Positions 61,978 to 64,000 of a stretch of 64,000 bases of DNA are shown in pieces. The DNA is taken from NCBI RefSeq assembly GCF_002355595.1, contig NZ_AP017422.1:7630823-7694822 (forward strand), written 5' to 3'. The notes under the pieces are model-generated. The model had not been told where the DNA came from. It was given only the letters and a program-made list of their open reading frames with translations, and searched no databases. Position 1 is the first letter of the stretch. Each line of letters begins with the position of its first letter. The position numbers were made by a program, and so were the translations under genes. Source of the stretch: Filimonas lacunae (GTDB lineage Bacteria > Bacteroidota > Bacteroidia > Chitinophagales > Chitinophagaceae).

Positions 61978-63261
61978 CTATCCTTCTGCTAAAACACGTT
62001 CCATGCCAGTGCTGCGCGACCCTTTTACCAGTATATGTGTATGTTCAAAATGTTGTTGTTGTAACCATGCCTTAGCATCCAGTGCATTTTCAAAGTACAG
62101 GTAAGGGCCGGCTATTCCTTTAAAATCGCCACCTACCAGCACTACCTGGTTCCATTGGTATTGTTGTAACAAGGTTACCAGTGCCTGATGTTCTTGTTTG
62201 CTTTCCTGTCCCAGTTCCATCATGGCACCCAGTAATAACACTTTGGCAGGTGCATGTAAGGCCGCAAAGTTTTGAATAGCGGCACGCATGCTGGTAGGGT
62301 TGGCATTATAGGCGTCCAGTATAATGGAATTAGTGCCTTTTTCTATCAGTTGCGACCGGCTGTTGCTGGGTTTGTATGCTTCTATGGCTTGTTGTATAGC
62401 AGCATCCGGCACCTGAAAATAGTGCCCGGCAGTAATAGCGCATAATACATTAGGCAGGTTGTAGTCACCTACCAGTTGGGTTTGTAAAGTGTGGAAAGCT
62501 ACGCCGCCGGTTACGGTAACATCCAGGAAAGGTTCGCTGGCCTTTACCTGGCCGGTGATGGTGCCTTTGCCGGTGCCATACCATACAATATGTTCTATCC
62601 CCTTGCTCATATCGTGCAGGTAATCATAATCGTCAAATGCGAATACAGTGCCCTTATTGGCGCGTAAATAGTCGTACAGTTCCCCTTTCCCCTTTCTTAC
62701 TCCTTCGATGCCGCCAAAGCCTTCTAAATGGGCTTTGCCGCAGTTGGTGATAATGCCGTGGGTGGGTTTGGTATATTGGCAATAACCTTCAATCTCTTTC
62801 TGGTGGTTGGCACCCATTTCAATAACAGCCATTTGTGCATCTTCCTTTACGCGCAACAGGGTAAGCGGTATGCCTATGTGGTTGTTGAGATTGCCCTGTG
62901 TGGTATAGGTGATATAGTGGGCGCTTAAAGCGGCATTCACAAGCTCTTTGGTGGTGGTTTTGCCATTACTGCCGGTAATAGCTATAAAAGGAATAGTGAA
63001 CTGATCTCTGTGATAACCTGCCAGCTGTTGCAGGGTGGTTAACGCATCTTCTACCAGTATCAACCTGCTATCGGGCACGGCCGGGGCTTCGTCAATAATA
63101 GCATAAGCGGCACCGGCTTCCAGAGCCTGCAACGCAAATTCGTTACCATTGAAGCTGGGGCCTTTTAACGCAAAAAACAAATCGCCCTTTTGTAGTTTCC
63201 TGGTATCTGTTTGAACAGACGGGTATTGTTTAAACAGGGAATATAATTCGGAGATAAGCAC
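61978..63261 (-). CDS. murF: UDP-N-acetylmuramoyl-tripeptide--D-alanyl-D-alanine ligase
   Basis: A 427-residue cytoplasmic ligase that adds D-Ala-D-Ala to the peptidoglycan precursor. The N-terminal domain has VQTDTRKLQKGDLFFALKG, the ATP site is ITGSNGKTTTKELV (about 100-113), and the last domain begins at LDAYNANPTSMRAAI. A longer frame from a GTG at 63315 would start inside a terminator hairpin and adds 18 odd residues; GTG at 63261 (LISELYSLF) gives the family length. It follows the gldJ-like gene, an arrangement I recall from other Bacteroidota. Confidence 0.94.
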   Translation of the reverse strand: MLISELYSLFKQYPSVQTDTRKLQKGDLFFALKGPSFNGNEFALQALEAGAAYAIIDEAPAVPDSRLILVEDALTTLQQLAGYHRDQFTIPFIAITGSNGKTTTKELVNAALSAHYITYTTQGNLNNHIGIPLTLLRVKEDAQMAVIEMGANHQKEIEGYCQYTKPTHGIITNCGKAHLEGFGGIEGVRKGKGELYDYLRANKGTVFAFDDYDYLHDMSKGIEHIVWYGTGKGTITGQVKASEPFLDVTVTGGVAFHTLQTQLVGDYNLPNVLCAITAGHYFQVPDAAIQQAIEAYKPSNSRSQLIEKGTNSIILDAYNANPTSMRAAIQNFAALHAPAKVLLLGAMMELGQESKQEHQALVTLLQQYQWNQVVLVGGDFKGIAGPYLYFENALDAKAWLQQQHFEHTHILVKGSRSTGMERVLAEG

Positions 63262-63305
63262 TATTCTATAAATTTTAAGCAAGTTAACGGATTCGTCTAA
63301 AAACA

Positions 63306-63341
63306 AAAAAGCCACCCGGCAATGAATGCGGATGGCTTTTT
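63306..63341 (-). terminator. Terminator after the gldJ-like gene
   Basis: Stem AAAAAGCCA / TGGCTTTTT (63306-63314, 63333-63341) extended by a few G-C pairs, loop near GCAATGAATG. On the minus strand it is followed by T residues and lies 18 bp after the gldJ-like stop and before murF. Confidence 0.8.
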
Positions 63342-63358
63342 ATTGTATTTACCTTTCC

Positions 63359-64000
63359 TTATCTTTTCTGTCTTCTGGTAGGGAAGAAGTTACCATTTTT
63401 GAATTTGGTAGCAGGGCCTTCAGGAGAACCATAGTGTGTCATTGCACAACGGAAACCTACCGTGCTGCTGCTTTGATCTTCTTCCAGGAAGCGGCGTGTG
63501 CCGGGGCTTAACCAGTAAGCCATATCGTTCCAGCTACCACCTTTAATTACTCTTGACTTATCGCTGATTAAGGTAGTAACACCGTAACCGTAAGAAGAAG
63601 TACTTAAAGAGTCACCATCCAGGTAGTTGATAGCATATGATTTCTGATAGTTACGACGCTCACGCAGTACAGAATCACTTTCAGGAATGTATTTGATTCT
63701 ACCCAGGCTGTCGCGCAGGTTACCTTCACCACCGCTAACATCTATCTTTTTAAATTCGTTACCCCTGAATGGGCTCACGTCATCCATATCAACACCAGTT
63801 GTTGGACGGTATACGTCAGCAACCCATTCGTTTACGTTACCGCTCATGTTGTATAAGCCGAAACCGTTAGGGAAGAAAGCAGTTACTTCAGAAGGGTAAG
63901 CAGAACGGTCATTCAAACCACCGGGAGTACCCATGTAGTCACCATTACCACGTTTGAAGTTAGCGAGGAAAGCACCTTGCCAGTTACCTTTACGGGTAGC
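63359..64000 (-). CDS. gldJ: SUMF1-type T9SS/gliding lipoprotein, GldJ-like (5' part beyond window)
   Basis: C-terminal 213 residues; the frame stays open to the window edge, so the N-terminus lies outside. The visible part is the end of a SUMF1 domain: GFGLYNMSGNVNEWVADVY, then VIKGGSWNDMAYWL and STVGFRCAM, close to the same blocks in GldK. The basic tail ends FFPTRRQKR. GldJ is a lipoprotein needed for gliding and for stability of other Gld proteins, and its gene is next to murF in related bacteria as I recall. A second GldK copy is less likely because gldK is in its operon. Confidence 0.8.
   Translation of the reverse strand, partial: ATRKGNWQGAFLANFKRGNGDYMGTPGGLNDRSAYPSEVTAFFPNGFGLYNMSGNVNEWVADVYRPTTGVDMDDVSPFRGNEFKKIDVSGGEGNLRDSLGRIKYIPESDSVLRERRNYQKSYAINYLDGDSLSTSSYGYGVTTLISDKSRVIKGGSWNDMAYWLSPGTRRFLEEDQSSSTVGFRCAMTHYGSPEGPATKFKNGNFFPTRRQKR

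Noticed and set aside
63262-63315. Extended N-terminus of MurF
   Set aside because: The GTG at 63315 lies inside the terminator hairpin of the gldJ-like gene; the added residues are not family-like.
63359-64000. A second gldK gene
   Set aside because: It shares the SUMF1 fold with GldK, but gldK is already in the gldKLMN operon and the murF neighbour fits gldJ better.

Overview
The window looks like chromosome of a Bacteroidota bacterium, most likely a member of the Chitinophagaceae or a close relative (inference). The evidence is the type IX secretion/gliding genes gldKLMN and the end of a gldJ-like gene next to murF, promoter-like sequences of the Bacteroidota type (TTG, about 20 bases, TAnnTTTG), TonB-dependent and SUMF1-type lipoproteins, and family-specific proteins (DUF4271, DUF4349, DUF983). 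There are no tRNA or rRNA genes, insertion sequences, phage genes or CRISPR arrays that I can see.

Bases 1-19.8 kb form an exopolysaccharide locus. A plus-strand block holds the end of a chain-length/tyrosine-kinase-like protein, a membrane glycosyltransferase, a 42-residue membrane peptide, a Wzy-like polymerase/ligase, a GT-B transferase, and an MBOAT O-acyltransferase with its SGNH partner. A convergent minus-strand block (13.3-7.7 kb) holds three GT2-type transferases, an unidentified protein, a flippase and a GT11 fucosyltransferase. Next come a partner-switching regulatory cassette (membrane protein, receiver-SpoIIE phosphatase, STAS, HATPase), two more GT2 enzymes, a phosphoglycosyl transferase with a dead receiver domain, and a stand-alone response regulator.

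Bases 19.9-29.8 kb carry a MarC protein, an MscS channel, metE and the class Ia ribonucleotide reductase genes nrdB-nrdA. Both metE and nrdBA have a cobalamin riboswitch in their leader. B12 should therefore shut off the B12-independent enzymes for methionine and deoxynucleotide synthesis. Between metE and nrdA lies about 0.9 kb with a 42-bp tandem repeat closed by long hairpins.

Bases 29.9-40 kb are housekeeping and envelope genes: DUF4349, a TolC/adaptor pair, gpsA, hemW, DUF4271-hemD and a thioredoxin-like DUF255 protein. Bases 40.3-45.2 kb are gldKLMN, the core of the T9SS motor. After a terminator come uvrC, a lipoprotein, and an ECF sigma factor with a partner that seems to join a cytoplasmic N-terminus, one inner-membrane helix, a long linker and an outer-membrane beta-barrel. 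This possible two-membrane sigma regulator is the most unusual system in the window.

Bases 50-61.4 kb hold a TonB-dependent receptor with a clear promoter and terminator, then a run of secreted glycosidases (GH97, GH127, GH51), pointing to arabinose-containing plant polysaccharide, and a DUF885 metalloprotein. The window ends with DUF983, murF and the C-terminal part of the gldJ-like gene, all on the minus strand.
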